Below, in pieces: positions 8,091-16,170 of a stretch of DNA of 64,000 nucleotides. The DNA is from Hoeflea phototrophica DFL-43 (GTDB lineage Bacteria > Pseudomonadota > Alphaproteobacteria > Rhizobiales > Rhizobiaceae). The notes beneath the pieces were generated by a model, which saw only the letters and a program-made list of their open reading frames with translations, was not told the origin of the DNA and searched no databases. How positions within the stretch are numbered: the stretch's first letter is position 1; the number at the start of each line of letters is the position of its first letter. Location: contig NZ_CM002917.1 in the NCBI RefSeq assembly GCF_000154705.2, positions 2,312,461 to 2,376,460 of the forward strand, given 5' to 3'. A program made the position numbers and the translations under genes.

Positions 8091-8885
8091 TCAAGCCAGC
8101 CAGTCATCGAGTTTCGCGGCGCGCACATCCATCATGAGTTTGACAAACCCTTCAGCCTGGTGCGCAGCGGTAAGCTGACCCTTGCCAGGAGTGGCCTTGG
8201 ACGCCTCGCCCACCGCTCCCGCAGGATTGAGGTCGCTGGCAATCCACGCAAATGCGTGGGTGCCGGCATGCCGCAACAGCTCGAATTCGGTTTCCGCGCG
8301 GGTAACCGCGGACACAAAATCCTCTGCCTTCTCCATGGCTACGAGGTCGGGCCTGAAATGCAGCATCAGCGACGTCTCCACATCACCGCCGTGAATACCG
8401 TAGGCAAGTTCGCGGGCGCTGTAGAGCCCTTCGGGAAATCCGAACCGCATCCATGATGTCTTGGCCACGAGCATCCGCGCCCGCACCCGCAGTTCCCGCG
8501 CGACAATGCCCATGATTTCCTCATTGCCGCCATGCGAATTGACGATCACCAGCTTGCGGACACCGGCACGCGCAATGGAATGGCCAAGTTCGACCCAATG
8601 CTCGATCAGTGTCGTGGCGGGAATCGTCAATGTGCCGGGTGCGTGCTGGTGCTCGTTGGACTTTCCCACCGGCTGAATCGGCAGGATCCGGATATCCAGG
8701 TCCGCAGGCGTCTGCGCGATCACCGTGTCAAGCATGCCTTGCATGATCGCGCTGTCGGTGGAGACCGGAAGATGCGGACCATGCTGCTCAATTGCCGCAA
8801 TCGGCAGAACCGCGATTGTGGCATCCGGGTCGATGTCATCGAACTCGCGTGTGGTGAAGTCACCCCACCAGATCTTGCGGCTCAT
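8091..8885 (-). CDS. Creatininase-family amidohydrolase
   Basis: A 264-residue member of the creatininase family (creatininase, FAPy deformylase ArfB, MftE). These are metal-dependent hydrolases of cyclic or linear amides. The metal-binding motifs are intact: EQHGPHLPVSTD near residue 33 and VNSHGGN near residue 120, with a later GGDVETSLML acidic segment. The start at 8885 is supported by AAAGGAGGG upstream, and its ATG overlaps the stop of the Rid-family gene (ATGA), so the two are translationally coupled. Context (ABC importer, CodA-like deaminase, FAD oxidase across the divergent promoter) points to ring or amide hydrolysis of a nitrogen heterocycle. Creatinine is a possible substrate, but no creatinase or sarcosine oxidase is nearby. 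Confidence 0.85.
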   Translation of the reverse strand: MSRKIWWGDFTTREFDDIDPDATIAVLPIAAIEQHGPHLPVSTDSAIMQGMLDTVIAQTPADLDIRILPIQPVGKSNEHQHAPGTLTIPATTLIEHWVELGHSIARAGVRKLVIVNSHGGNEEIMGIVARELRVRARMLVAKTSWMRFGFPEGLYSARELAYGIHGGDVETSLMLHFRPDLVAMEKAEDFVSAVTRAETEFELLRHAGTHAFAWIASDLNPAGAVGEASKATPGKGQLTAAHQAEGFVKLMMDVRAAKLDDWLA

Positions 8886-9283
8886 GATATGCCCTCCTTT
8901 GCTTTCGCAGCCGCGATCACCTCGATCTCGACCTTGAAGACCTCTCGCGCGAAGCCCGAGACGATCATCAGCGTGGAGGCCGGCGCGGGGTCGGAAAACA
9001 GCCGGTCGCGAACCTTCATATAGCCTGGAAGATGCGCCCGGTCGGTGACATAGGCGTTGATCCGCACAATGTCGCCAAGCCCCATGCCCGCAGCCTCGAG
9101 CACCGCCGCCACATTGGCAAAACACAATTCCGTCTGCGCTTCCACATCCTCCGGGATGGTCTCGTCGAGTGCGATCCCCAATTGCCCCGAGCACAACACC
9201 AGCCGGTGGCCTGGTGGCACTTCCACCCCATGGCTGTAGCGCGCAAAGGGTGCTCTCAAATTCGACGGGGTGTGGTGTTTCAT
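8882..9283 (-). CDS. Rid-family (RidA/YjgF-like) protein lacking the catalytic arginine
   Basis: A 133-residue YjgF/YER057c/UK114-family protein, usually a homotrimer. RidA itself hydrolyses reactive enamines and imines with an arginine in the PAR motif near residue 105. Here the equivalent stretch reads DPAPASTLMIV, with serine where that arginine should be. It therefore belongs to one of the other Rid subgroups, which occur in catabolic operons and whose chemistry is mostly unknown. The C-terminal FKVEIEVIAA strand is typical. It is co-transcribed with the creatininase-family gene (4-base overlap), much as RutC accompanies the pyrimidine-degrading Rut enzymes. It diverges from the ABC importer genes. 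Confidence 0.88.
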   Translation of the reverse strand: MKHHTPSNLRAPFARYSHGVEVPPGHRLVLCSGQLGIALDETIPEDVEAQTELCFANVAAVLEAAGMGLGDIVRINAYVTDRAHLPGYMKVRDRLFSDPAPASTLMIVSGFAREVFKVEIEVIAAAKAKEGIS

Positions 9284-9320
9284 ATCCGGGGCCTCGTTTC
9301 AGAAACGCCATTTTTAATCT

Positions 9321-9340
9321 ATTCCAAACTGCCTTGGAAT
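9321..9340. promoter_or_regulatory. Operator-like inverted repeat in the divergent promoter
   Basis: The 261-base gap between the Rid-family gene and the binding-protein gene contains a perfect 7-bp inverted repeat with a 6-base spacer, ATTCCAA-N6-TTGGAAT. It lies 38 bases upstream of the Rid start. Symmetry, length and place are what one expects of a dimeric repressor site controlling both arms of the cluster, but no regulator gene sits in the cluster. Binding is inferred. Confidence 0.45.
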
Positions 9341-9544
9341 GGCAGAGTATGACCTGAAATCGGGAAATGCTGCCATGAAAATGAGCACATAGCTTATTTG
9401 CAGGGCAAGAGCAGACGCGGGTCAGAGCAGTTTGCAGAGCAACACCGGATGGACCGTGGATCGGCCATTGGCATGAGGCTTGCAAGGTTGCTCTGGTGTC
9501 TTAACGACGGGAATTGAAAAGCAAACCCGCATCTGAACCAAGGG

Positions 9545-10552
9545 ATGATGTACATGACGTATCTTCTTAGATCCTGCGCTACGGCGGCAATTCTGTTGGC
9601 CGCAGGCGCACAGGCCACAGCCCAGGAAGCCGTGACCTTTGGCACCAACTGGCTGGCTCAACCCGAGCATGGCGGTTTCTATCAGTCGGTCGCCGACGGC
9701 ACCTATGCCGCCTGCGGACTTGATGTCACGATCGCCCAGGGCGGACCGCAGGTGAACAACCGTGCGCTGCTTCTGGCCGGCAAGATCCAGTTCCACATGG
9801 GCGGCAACATGCTGGAAGCCTTCTCGGCGGTGGAACAGAGCATCCCGGTCAAGGTGGTTGCCGCATCGTTCCAGAAGGAACCGCAGGTGCTGATGACGCA
9901 CCCGGGACAGGGGCTGGACACCTGGGAAGACCTCAAGAACGCCGATGAGTATATTCTCGGTGACGCGGGCTTCCAGAGCTATTTCCAGTGGATGGTGACC
10001 GAGTTCGGCTTCGACCCGTCAAAGCGCGTCCCCTACACCTTCAACCCGGCCCCCTTTATCGCCAATCCGAAATCGGCGCAGCAGGGCTACATCACCTCCG
10101 AGCCTTTCGCGGTTGAAAACGCGGCCGGCTTCAAGCCCAATCTGTTCCTCGTCGCCGACTATGGCTTCGACACCTACTCGACCACCATCGAGGTGATGCA
10201 GGCAACCATCGACGATATGCCTGACGCGGTAAAATGCTTCGTCGAAGGCTCGATCAAGGGCTGGTACAACTATCTCTACGGCGACAACACGGCCGCCAAC
10301 GCCCTGATCCAGAAAGACAATCCGGACATGACCGACGAGCAGATCGCGTTCTCGATCGGCAAGATCAAGGAATATGGCATTGTGGATTCCGGCGACACCG
10401 AAACCATGGGCATCGGCGCCATGACAGATGAACGCATGGAGAGCTTCTATGCCAAGATGGTCAAGGCCGGCGTGATTGCCGACGGCATTGACATCAAGTC
10501 ATCCTACACCCTTGATTACGTCAATCAGGGCCTCGGGCTTGACCTGAAGTAG
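9545..10552 (+). CDS. ABC transporter periplasmic binding protein, NMT1/SsuA-like
   Basis: A 335-residue periplasmic binding protein of the NMT1/THI5-like group, which includes binding proteins for pyrimidines (ThiY), sulfonates, taurine and nitrate. Residues 1-26 form a signal peptide ending in AQATAQ. The mature protein begins with the family opening TFGTNWLAQPEHGGFYQSV and has a two-lobe layout. Three start codons (9545, 9548, 9554) lie close together; 9545 follows an AGGG box. It heads a five- to seven-gene unit with the ATPase, permease and catabolic enzymes. The neighbouring deaminase-like amidohydrolase suggests a pyrimidine- or creatinine-like ligand; the sequence alone does not fix it. 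Confidence 0.85.
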   Translation: MMYMTYLLRSCATAAILLAAGAQATAQEAVTFGTNWLAQPEHGGFYQSVADGTYAACGLDVTIAQGGPQVNNRALLLAGKIQFHMGGNMLEAFSAVEQSIPVKVVAASFQKEPQVLMTHPGQGLDTWEDLKNADEYILGDAGFQSYFQWMVTEFGFDPSKRVPYTFNPAPFIANPKSAQQGYITSEPFAVENAAGFKPNLFLVADYGFDTYSTTIEVMQATIDDMPDAVKCFVEGSIKGWYNYLYGDNTAANALIQKDNPDMTDEQIAFSIGKIKEYGIVDSGDTETMGIGAMTDERMESFYAKMVKAGVIADGIDIKSSYTLDYVNQGLGLDLK

Positions 10553-10562
10553 CAACCCCTCC

Positions 10563-10592
10563 GCCTGCCCGGATGTAAAATTCCGGACAGGC
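10563..10592 (+). promoter_or_regulatory. Intercistronic stem-loop after the binding-protein gene
   Basis: Between the binding-protein stop and the ATPase start there is an 11-base inverted repeat with one mismatch (gcctgcccgga / tccggacaggc) around an 8-base loop. No T run follows, so it should not terminate fully. Such structures often protect the upstream message and let binding protein be made in excess over the membrane components. Confidence 0.45.
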
Positions 10593-10619
10593 CTGTTCTG
10601 CCGTCTGGTCTGGACCCCC

Positions 10620-11405
10620 ATGCATTCCCCGAACGCCCAACTCCTCCTCCTGCACGCAATAGGCAAAACCTTTGCGTCCGGTGTCACAGCCCTTGAGGAC
10701 GTCAATCTCCGCGTCAATGAAGGCGACTTCATGAGTTTGCTGGGCCCCTCGGGCTGCGGCAAATCCACGGCATTGCGGATCATTGCCGGGCTTTCGAACC
10801 CGACCTCGGGCGTCGTCGAATGGCGCGGAACGCCGCTTCAGCAAAACGACATCGGCTTCGTGTTTCAGGAACCCACGCTGCTGCCCTGGGCCAGCGTCTA
10901 TGACAATGTCTGGCTGCCGCTGCGGCTGCGCGGTGTGTCGCGGCGCGAGGCCGAACCGCAGATCGCAGAAGTGCTCGAAAGGGTGCACCTGACAGGATTT
11001 GAAAAAGCCGTTCCGCGCGAGCTCTCAGGAGGCATGAAGATGCGCGTCTCCATCGCCCGCGGCCTGGTCACCCGGCCACGCATCCTGCTGATGGATGAAC
11101 CCTTCGCAGCCCTTGATGAGATCACAAGGTTCAAACTCAACAATGATCTGCTCGAACTCTGGCAGGAACGTCGCTTCACAGTCATCTTCGTCACCCATTC
11201 GGTGTTTGAAAGCGTCTTTCTGTCGAACCGCATCACGGTGATGGCCGCGCATCCAGGCCGCGTCTTTGAGGAACTGACCGTCGATGCGCCCTACCCGCGC
11301 GACGAGGCCTTCCGAACATCGTCAGCCTACGCCGAGAGTTGCCGCTCTGCCTCAGCGAGCCTCAAAACCGCCATGGGAATGGAGAGTGCTGATGTCGGCC
11401 ACTGA
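10620..11405 (+). CDS. ABC transporter ATP-binding protein, SsuB/TauB-like
   Basis: A 261-residue ATPase subunit of the nitrate/sulfonate/taurine/pyrimidine importer family. Walker A GPSGCGKST is residues 42-50, the Q-loop VFQEPTLLPW is near 81-90, the signature LSGGM is 135-139, Walker B ILLMDEP is 155-161, and the H-loop histidine lies in FVTHSVFE. It drives uptake through the permease encoded next, whose start codon lies inside its last 14 bases. The length is normal for the family, and there is no extra regulatory domain. Confidence 0.92.
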   Translation: MHSPNAQLLLLHAIGKTFASGVTALEDVNLRVNEGDFMSLLGPSGCGKSTALRIIAGLSNPTSGVVEWRGTPLQQNDIGFVFQEPTLLPWASVYDNVWLPLRLRGVSRREAEPQIAEVLERVHLTGFEKAVPRELSGGMKMRVSIARGLVTRPRILLMDEPFAALDEITRFKLNNDLLELWQERRFTVIFVTHSVFESVFLSNRITVMAAHPGRVFEELTVDAPYPRDEAFRTSSAYAESCRSASASLKTAMGMESADVGH

Positions 11406-12246
11406 TACAAAAATCCCATCAATCATCGACCCCGATGAAGCCCGCCGCGAGCGCCTGCGCAAGCTCGAGCGCACCGGCAGCTGGCTGCTCCCGCTCATCA
11501 TCATGGTTGCGGCGATTGCCCTGTGGGACCGGATCTGCGTCTGGAACGAAATCCCGCAATACATCCTGCCGCGTCCCGGTGTGGTGCTCGACACGCTGAT
11601 CAAGGATGCGGCCCTGCTGTTTTCATCGCTGCTGGTCACGCTGCGGATCACGGTCCTGTCGCTTGCATTGGCGGTGATCGGCGGCGTCGGGCTGGCGGTT
11701 CTGTTCACCCAGTCCCGTTTTGTCGAAATGAGCCTGTTTCCCTTCGCCATCGTGCTTCAGGTGACCCCGATCGTGGCGATCTTCCCGCTGATCAACATCT
11801 ATGTCGACGACCAGACAACCAAGCTGTTGCTCTGCGCCTGGATCGTTGCCTTCTTCCCGATCCTCTCCAACACCACGCTCGGTTTGAATTCCGTCGACCG
11901 CAATCTGATCGACTATTTCCGCTTGAACGGCGCCACCCGCTGGCAGACTCTGTGGCATCTCAGGCTCCCCGCCGCCATGCCCTATTTCCTCGGCGGCTTG
12001 AAGATTGCCGGTGGCCTGGCGCTGATCGGCGCCGTGGTGGCGGAGTTTGTCGCGGGCACCGCCGGCCAATCCTCCGGCCTCGCCTCACGCATCATCGAGG
12101 CCGGATACAGGCTCAATGCTCCGCGGCTGTTTGCGGCATTGATCCTGATTTCGCTGACCGGCATTGTGATCTTTCTGGCGCTCTCCTGGATTTCCCATCT
12201 CGTGCTGCACCGCTGGCACGAGAGCGCGCTCAAGCAGGAGCATTGA
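11392..12246 (+). CDS. ABC transporter permease, SsuC/TauC-like
   Basis: A 284-residue inner-membrane permease of the BPD_transp_1 family with about six hydrophobic segments after a charged N-terminal arm of roughly 30 residues. The cytoplasmic EAA-type loop that contacts the ATPase is recognisable at NGATRWQTLWHLRLPAAMP, near residues 184-202. I place the start at 11392 (MSATDTK), overlapping the ATPase gene by 14 bases. An open frame runs further upstream but is simply the other reading of the ATPase gene. The stop TGA is followed at once by the GTG of the amidohydrolase gene, so transporter and enzyme are expressed together. Confidence 0.9.
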   Translation: MSATDTKIPSIIDPDEARRERLRKLERTGSWLLPLIIMVAAIALWDRICVWNEIPQYILPRPGVVLDTLIKDAALLFSSLLVTLRITVLSLALAVIGGVGLAVLFTQSRFVEMSLFPFAIVLQVTPIVAIFPLINIYVDDQTTKLLLCAWIVAFFPILSNTTLGLNSVDRNLIDYFRLNGATRWQTLWHLRLPAAMPYFLGGLKIAGGLALIGAVVAEFVAGTAGQSSGLASRIIEAGYRLNAPRLFAALILISLTGIVIFLALSWISHLVLHRWHESALKQEH

Positions 12247-13584
12247 GTGACATCGCATCGCATAACCCTTCCCGTTTCAGGACCCTACCGGTTGACCAAT
12301 CTGCGGCTTCACCGCGCCCATCTCGCTGAAACAACCGGCTTCGCCTTTGATGCCGACGGATTTGCCCAGGCGGAACTGGCGGTTGATACGGGCGCGATCA
12401 GCTCGATTGCCCCGGCTGCTGGCGGCACGCCGGCTGACACCGCCATCGATTGCCGCGGAGGCATCACCTTTCCGGCCTTTGTCGATTGCCATACCCATAT
12501 CGACAAGGGCCATATCTGGCCGCGCAAACCCAACCCGGATGGCAGCTTTCCCGGCGCCCTCGAAGCCGTTGGCGCCGACCGCGAGGCCCGCTGGTCGGCT
12601 GAAGACGTCGAGGCCCGCATGGAGTTCTCGCTGGCCTGCGCTTTTGCCCATGGGACAAAGGCGTTGCGAACGCATATTGATTCCGTGCCACCGCAGGAGG
12701 ACATCTCCTGGCCGGTTTTCGACACTGTTCGCGACCGCTGGAAGGGACGGATCGAGCTGCAGGCCGCCTGCCTGTTCGGCATAGATTCTGCCCGCGACGA
12801 GGCCTGGTTCAACCACCTTTCCGGGATTGTCGCCCGCCACAACGGCGTGCTGGGCGCGGTCACCTACATGGTGCCTGATCTTGATGCCCTGCTCGACCGC
12901 ATGTTCTCAAAGGCGATCGAGTTGGGTCTCGATCTTGATTTTCACGCCGACGAGACCGACGACACCAATGCAGTTTCCCTCGACCGGATTGCCGAAGCGG
13001 CCCTTCGCTACGGCTACGAAGGCAAGATACTGGTCGGTCATTGCTGCTCGCTCGCCCGCCAGCCCGACGGCCAGGTCAAGGAGACGCTCGACAAGGTTGC
13101 ACAGGCCAATCTTTCGGTCGTCAGCCTGCCGATGTGCAACATGTACCTCCAGGACCGCCGCCATGACGCCACCACGCCGCGCTGGCGCGGAGTCACGCTG
13201 CTCCACGAGATGGCCGCACGCGGCATCAATGTCTCCGTCGCCTCCGACAACACCCGCGATCCATTCTATGCCTATGGCGATCTCGATCCGCTGGAAGTCT
13301 ACCGCGAAGCCACCCGCATCCTGCATTTTGATCACCCGGTGGCCTCATGGCCCGCCACCGTCGCCGCCAACCCGGCGCGCGCCATGCGGCTTGACGATGC
13401 GGGCCTGTTCAAGCCGGGCGCGCGCGCCGATCTGGTGCTGTTTCGCGGCCGCAGCCTCACCGAACTTCTCTCACGCCCCGAAAGCGGCCGCATCGTCATC
13501 CGCGATGGCCGGGCGATCGACGCGGCCCTGCCCGATTATTGCGAACTGGATCATTTGATGGAGGCCCGGACCAATGAACATTGA
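12247..13584 (+). CDS. Cytosine deaminase-like amidohydrolase
   Basis: A 445-residue metal-dependent amidohydrolase of the cytosine deaminase (CodA) branch. The binuclear/mononuclear metal site is complete: CHTHIDKG (His82, His84), FHADETDD near residue 235 with the catalytic glutamate, LVGHCCSL near 265, and the aspartate in SDNTRDPF near 334. Enzymes of this branch deaminate cytosine, isocytosine, creatinine and related cyclic amidines, so a heterocyclic substrate is likely. The GTG at 12247 directly follows the permease stop. Its 3' end overlaps the FAD oxidase gene by 11 bases. A true cytosine deaminase is possible but would not explain the oxidase and quinone reductases downstream. Confidence 0.85.
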   Translation: MTSHRITLPVSGPYRLTNLRLHRAHLAETTGFAFDADGFAQAELAVDTGAISSIAPAAGGTPADTAIDCRGGITFPAFVDCHTHIDKGHIWPRKPNPDGSFPGALEAVGADREARWSAEDVEARMEFSLACAFAHGTKALRTHIDSVPPQEDISWPVFDTVRDRWKGRIELQAACLFGIDSARDEAWFNHLSGIVARHNGVLGAVTYMVPDLDALLDRMFSKAIELGLDLDFHADETDDTNAVSLDRIAEAALRYGYEGKILVGHCCSLARQPDGQVKETLDKVAQANLSVVSLPMCNMYLQDRRHDATTPRWRGVTLLHEMAARGINVSVASDNTRDPFYAYGDLDPLEVYREATRILHFDHPVASWPATVAANPARAMRLDDAGLFKPGARADLVLFRGRSLTELLSRPESGRIVIRDGRAIDAALPDYCELDHLMEARTNEH

Positions 13585-14971
13585 AGCACTGACTGCAGAG
13601 CTTGACGGCATCCGGATCGAGGACAATGAAAAGATCGTCCAGCAGAAAAGCCGTGACTTCTACTGGTATTCGCCGCTGCTCAAGCGCCAGCTCGACCATG
13701 TTACCGGCGACCTGGTGGTCTCGCCAAAGACCGAAGCCGAACTGATCCGCGTGCTCAAGGCCTGCTACCGCCACGAGGTGCCGGTCACCCCGCGCGGCAC
13801 CGGCACTGGCAATTACGGCCAGGCGATGCCGCTGTCAGGTGGCGTGGTGCTGAGCCTTGCGGACATGAACGACATTCGCGAAATCAAGCCAGGATGGGTG
13901 ATCTGCGGCCCCGGCGTCATATGCTCCGATCTCGACAAGGCCGCACGCGCGCACTCCGGACAGGAGCTCAGGATGCACCCGTCGACCTATCACACCGCAA
14001 CCGTTGGCGGCTTCATCGCCGGCGGCTCGGGCGGCATCGGTTCGATCAACTGGGGCGGATTGCGCGACTTCGGCAACATCATCCGGCTGCGCGTCGTCAC
14101 CATGGAGCAAGAGCCGCAAGTGCTGGAGCTCACCGGCGAGGACCTGCACAAGGTCACCCATGCCTATGGCACCAACGGCATCATCACCGAAATCGAGATG
14201 CCGCTCGCGCCTGCCTATGACTGGATCGACGCAATGGTCGGTTTCGACAGTTTCGACACGGCAGCGGCCTACGCCAATGCGCTCGCCCGCCAGGACGGCA
14301 TTCTCACCAAGCTGGTCTCGGTGGTCGCGGCACCCTGCCCGTTTGACTATTTCAAACGCCATCAGAAGTTTCTCAAGGAAGGCCAGAGCGTGGTTCTGGT
14401 CATGGTCGCAGCACAAAGCCATGACGCCTTCAAGGCGTTCAGCGCGCGCAGTGGCGGTGAGATCATCTTTGACGCCACCACCGCAGGCGATCTCAAGGGC
14501 CTGCCGCCACTCTTCGAACTGTCTTGGAACCACACGACGCTGCGGGCGCTGCGCGTCGATCCGGCCTGGACCTATCTCCAGGTGCTCTATCCCTTCCCCA
14601 ACCAGCTCGAGCTGACCGCGAAGATGGACCGGATGTTCCCGGGCGAACTGATCTCGCATCTCGAGTTCGTCCGCTTCGATGGCGACATCACCTGCTTCGG
14701 CCTGCCACTGGTGAAATTCACGACCGATGAACGGCTTGAGGAGATCATGGATCTGCACAACGCCAATGGCTGCCCGATCTTCAACCCTCACCGCTACACG
14801 CTTGAGGAAGGCGGCATGAAGCAGACCGACGAAATCCAGCTCGCCTTCAAGCGCGAGGCTGATCCCAAGGGCCTGCTCAATCCCGGAAAGATGATTGCCT
14901 GGGATGATCCGGACTATGATTTCAACTCTGGAAAAGTGTGGCTGTTCAAGGGTTTGAAACAGGCGAGCTGA
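13574..14971 (+). CDS. FAD-binding oxidoreductase (PCMH-type, GlcD-like)
   Basis: A 465-residue flavoprotein of the PCMH/vanillyl-alcohol-oxidase superfamily. The FAD domain spans about residues 35-215, with PRGTGTGNYGQAMPLSGG near 75-92 and TVGGFIAGGSGGIGS near 143-157. The C-terminal substrate domain ends in the familiar DPKGLLNPGKMI. Relatives oxidise 2-hydroxyacids, aldonolactones or aromatic alcohols, passing electrons to oxygen, a quinone or a cytochrome. It sits in a run of overlapping genes between the CodA-like deaminase and two flavodoxin-fold reductases. It probably performs the oxidative step of the same pathway; the substrate is unknown. Confidence 0.85.
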   Translation: MNIEALTAELDGIRIEDNEKIVQQKSRDFYWYSPLLKRQLDHVTGDLVVSPKTEAELIRVLKACYRHEVPVTPRGTGTGNYGQAMPLSGGVVLSLADMNDIREIKPGWVICGPGVICSDLDKAARAHSGQELRMHPSTYHTATVGGFIAGGSGGIGSINWGGLRDFGNIIRLRVVTMEQEPQVLELTGEDLHKVTHAYGTNGIITEIEMPLAPAYDWIDAMVGFDSFDTAAAYANALARQDGILTKLVSVVAAPCPFDYFKRHQKFLKEGQSVVLVMVAAQSHDAFKAFSARSGGEIIFDATTAGDLKGLPPLFELSWNHTTLRALRVDPAWTYLQVLYPFPNQLELTAKMDRMFPGELISHLEFVRFDGDITCFGLPLVKFTTDERLEEIMDLHNANGCPIFNPHRYTLEEGGMKQTDEIQLAFKREADPKGLLNPGKMIAWDDPDYDFNSGKVWLFKGLKQAS

Positions 14972-14981
14972 GGCACTGCAA

Positions 14982-15563
14982 ATGCGTATACTCGTGGTCC
15001 ACGCCCACCCGGTCGAGACCAGTTTCAACAAGGCACTGTTCCATCTGACGGTGGAACGGCTCACCGCACAGGGCCATGACGTCGACGCGCTGGACCTTTA
15101 CGCCGAGGATTTCGACCCACGACTGACAGCAGCCGAGCGCGAGGCCTATCATGATCTTGAGACCAACCGCGCCAATGTCTCCGGCCATGTCGACCGCCTG
15201 CTGGGTGCCGAAGCGCTGGTGATGGTCTATCCGGTCTGGAATTACGGCTTCCCGGCAATCCTCAAGGGTTGGGTCGACCGCGTGTTCCTGCCCGGCGTGT
15301 CCTTCGCGCTGGTCGATGGCGCGGTCCAGCCGACGCTGCACAACATCACCAAGCTGGTGGTGGTCTCGACTTATGGCGGGTCCCGCTTCCGCAGCTTCCT
15401 GATGGGCGATCCGCCGCGCAAGCTGGTGACACGCATGTTGCGCGCATTGATCAAGCCGGGCGCGCCGGTCAAATACCTCACCCACTACAATCTCAATCTT
15501 GCCACCGACAAGAGCCGCGCCGCTTTCATGGCCCGGATCGGTGCTGAAATGGACCGGTTCTGA
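14982..15563 (+). CDS. NAD(P)H dehydrogenase (quinone), flavodoxin-2 fold, first copy
   Basis: A 193-residue protein of the NQO/KefF-type Flavodoxin_2 family, which use FAD or FMN to reduce quinones, azo compounds or nitro groups by two electrons. The N-terminal nucleotide-binding strand RILVVHAHPVETSFNKAL and the FMN-side motif VYPVWNYGFPAILKGWVDRV near residue 85 are clear. Its stop shares one base with the start of the second copy (TGATG). The two are about equal in length and plainly related, so they arose by duplication and may form a heterodimer. Coupling to the FAD oxidase gene suggests a role in the same pathway. Confidence 0.87.
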   Translation: MRILVVHAHPVETSFNKALFHLTVERLTAQGHDVDALDLYAEDFDPRLTAAEREAYHDLETNRANVSGHVDRLLGAEALVMVYPVWNYGFPAILKGWVDRVFLPGVSFALVDGAVQPTLHNITKLVVVSTYGGSRFRSFLMGDPPRKLVTRMLRALIKPGAPVKYLTHYNLNLATDKSRAAFMARIGAEMDRF

Positions 15564-16150
15564 TGCGTTGCCTGATTGTCTATTGTCACCCGGTTCCCGA
15601 AAGCTATTGCGCCTCCGTGCGCGACACCGTGATTGCCACGCTTGAGAAAAACGGCCACGAGGTCGACCTGCTCGATCTCTATGCCGAGGGCTTTGACCCG
15701 GTGATGCCCGCCGATGAACGGCGCATCTACAACCAGATGAAGCGCGAGGATCACCCGTTCCCCGACCACGCCGAGCGGCTGGAGAAGGCAGACGCGCTGT
15801 TCTTTGTCTATCCGACCTGGTGGTACGGGCTGCCGGCCATGCTCAAGGGCTGGCTCGACCGGGTCTGGACCCCGGAACTCACCTTCCACATCCCTGATGG
15901 CCCCGGCCCCATCAAGCCGTTGATGACCCATATCAAGCTGCTAGGCGTGATCACCACCTGCGGCGCGCCGCGCTGGTGGTCCTATCTGGTCGGCCACCCG
16001 GGCAAACGCACCATCCTGCGCGGCATGCGCGCGCTCTGCGCCAGGAATTGCCGGCGGATTTTCACCGCCCATTACCTGATGGACAAATCAACGCCCGAGA
16101 GCCGCGCCGCCTACCTGCAACAGGTTGAAAAGCGGCTTTCATCCATATGA
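15563..16150 (+). CDS. NAD(P)H dehydrogenase (quinone), flavodoxin-2 fold, second copy
   Basis: A 195-residue Flavodoxin_2-family oxidoreductase and paralogue of the preceding gene. It has the same opening (LIVYCHPVPESYCASV) and FMN-side motif (VYPTWWYGLPAMLKGWLDRV). The differences around the substrate region, such as the ITTCGAPRWWSYLVG segment, suggest the two are not interchangeable. It is the last gene of the unit; a gap of only about 20 bases separates its stop from the converging maiA gene, with no clear terminator. Confidence 0.87.
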   Translation: MRCLIVYCHPVPESYCASVRDTVIATLEKNGHEVDLLDLYAEGFDPVMPADERRIYNQMKREDHPFPDHAERLEKADALFFVYPTWWYGLPAMLKGWLDRVWTPELTFHIPDGPGPIKPLMTHIKLLGVITTCGAPRWWSYLVGHPGKRTILRGMRALCARNCRRIFTAHYLMDKSTPESRAAYLQQVEKRLSSI

Positions 16151-16170
16151 TTATATGGGTTTTTCGCCGA

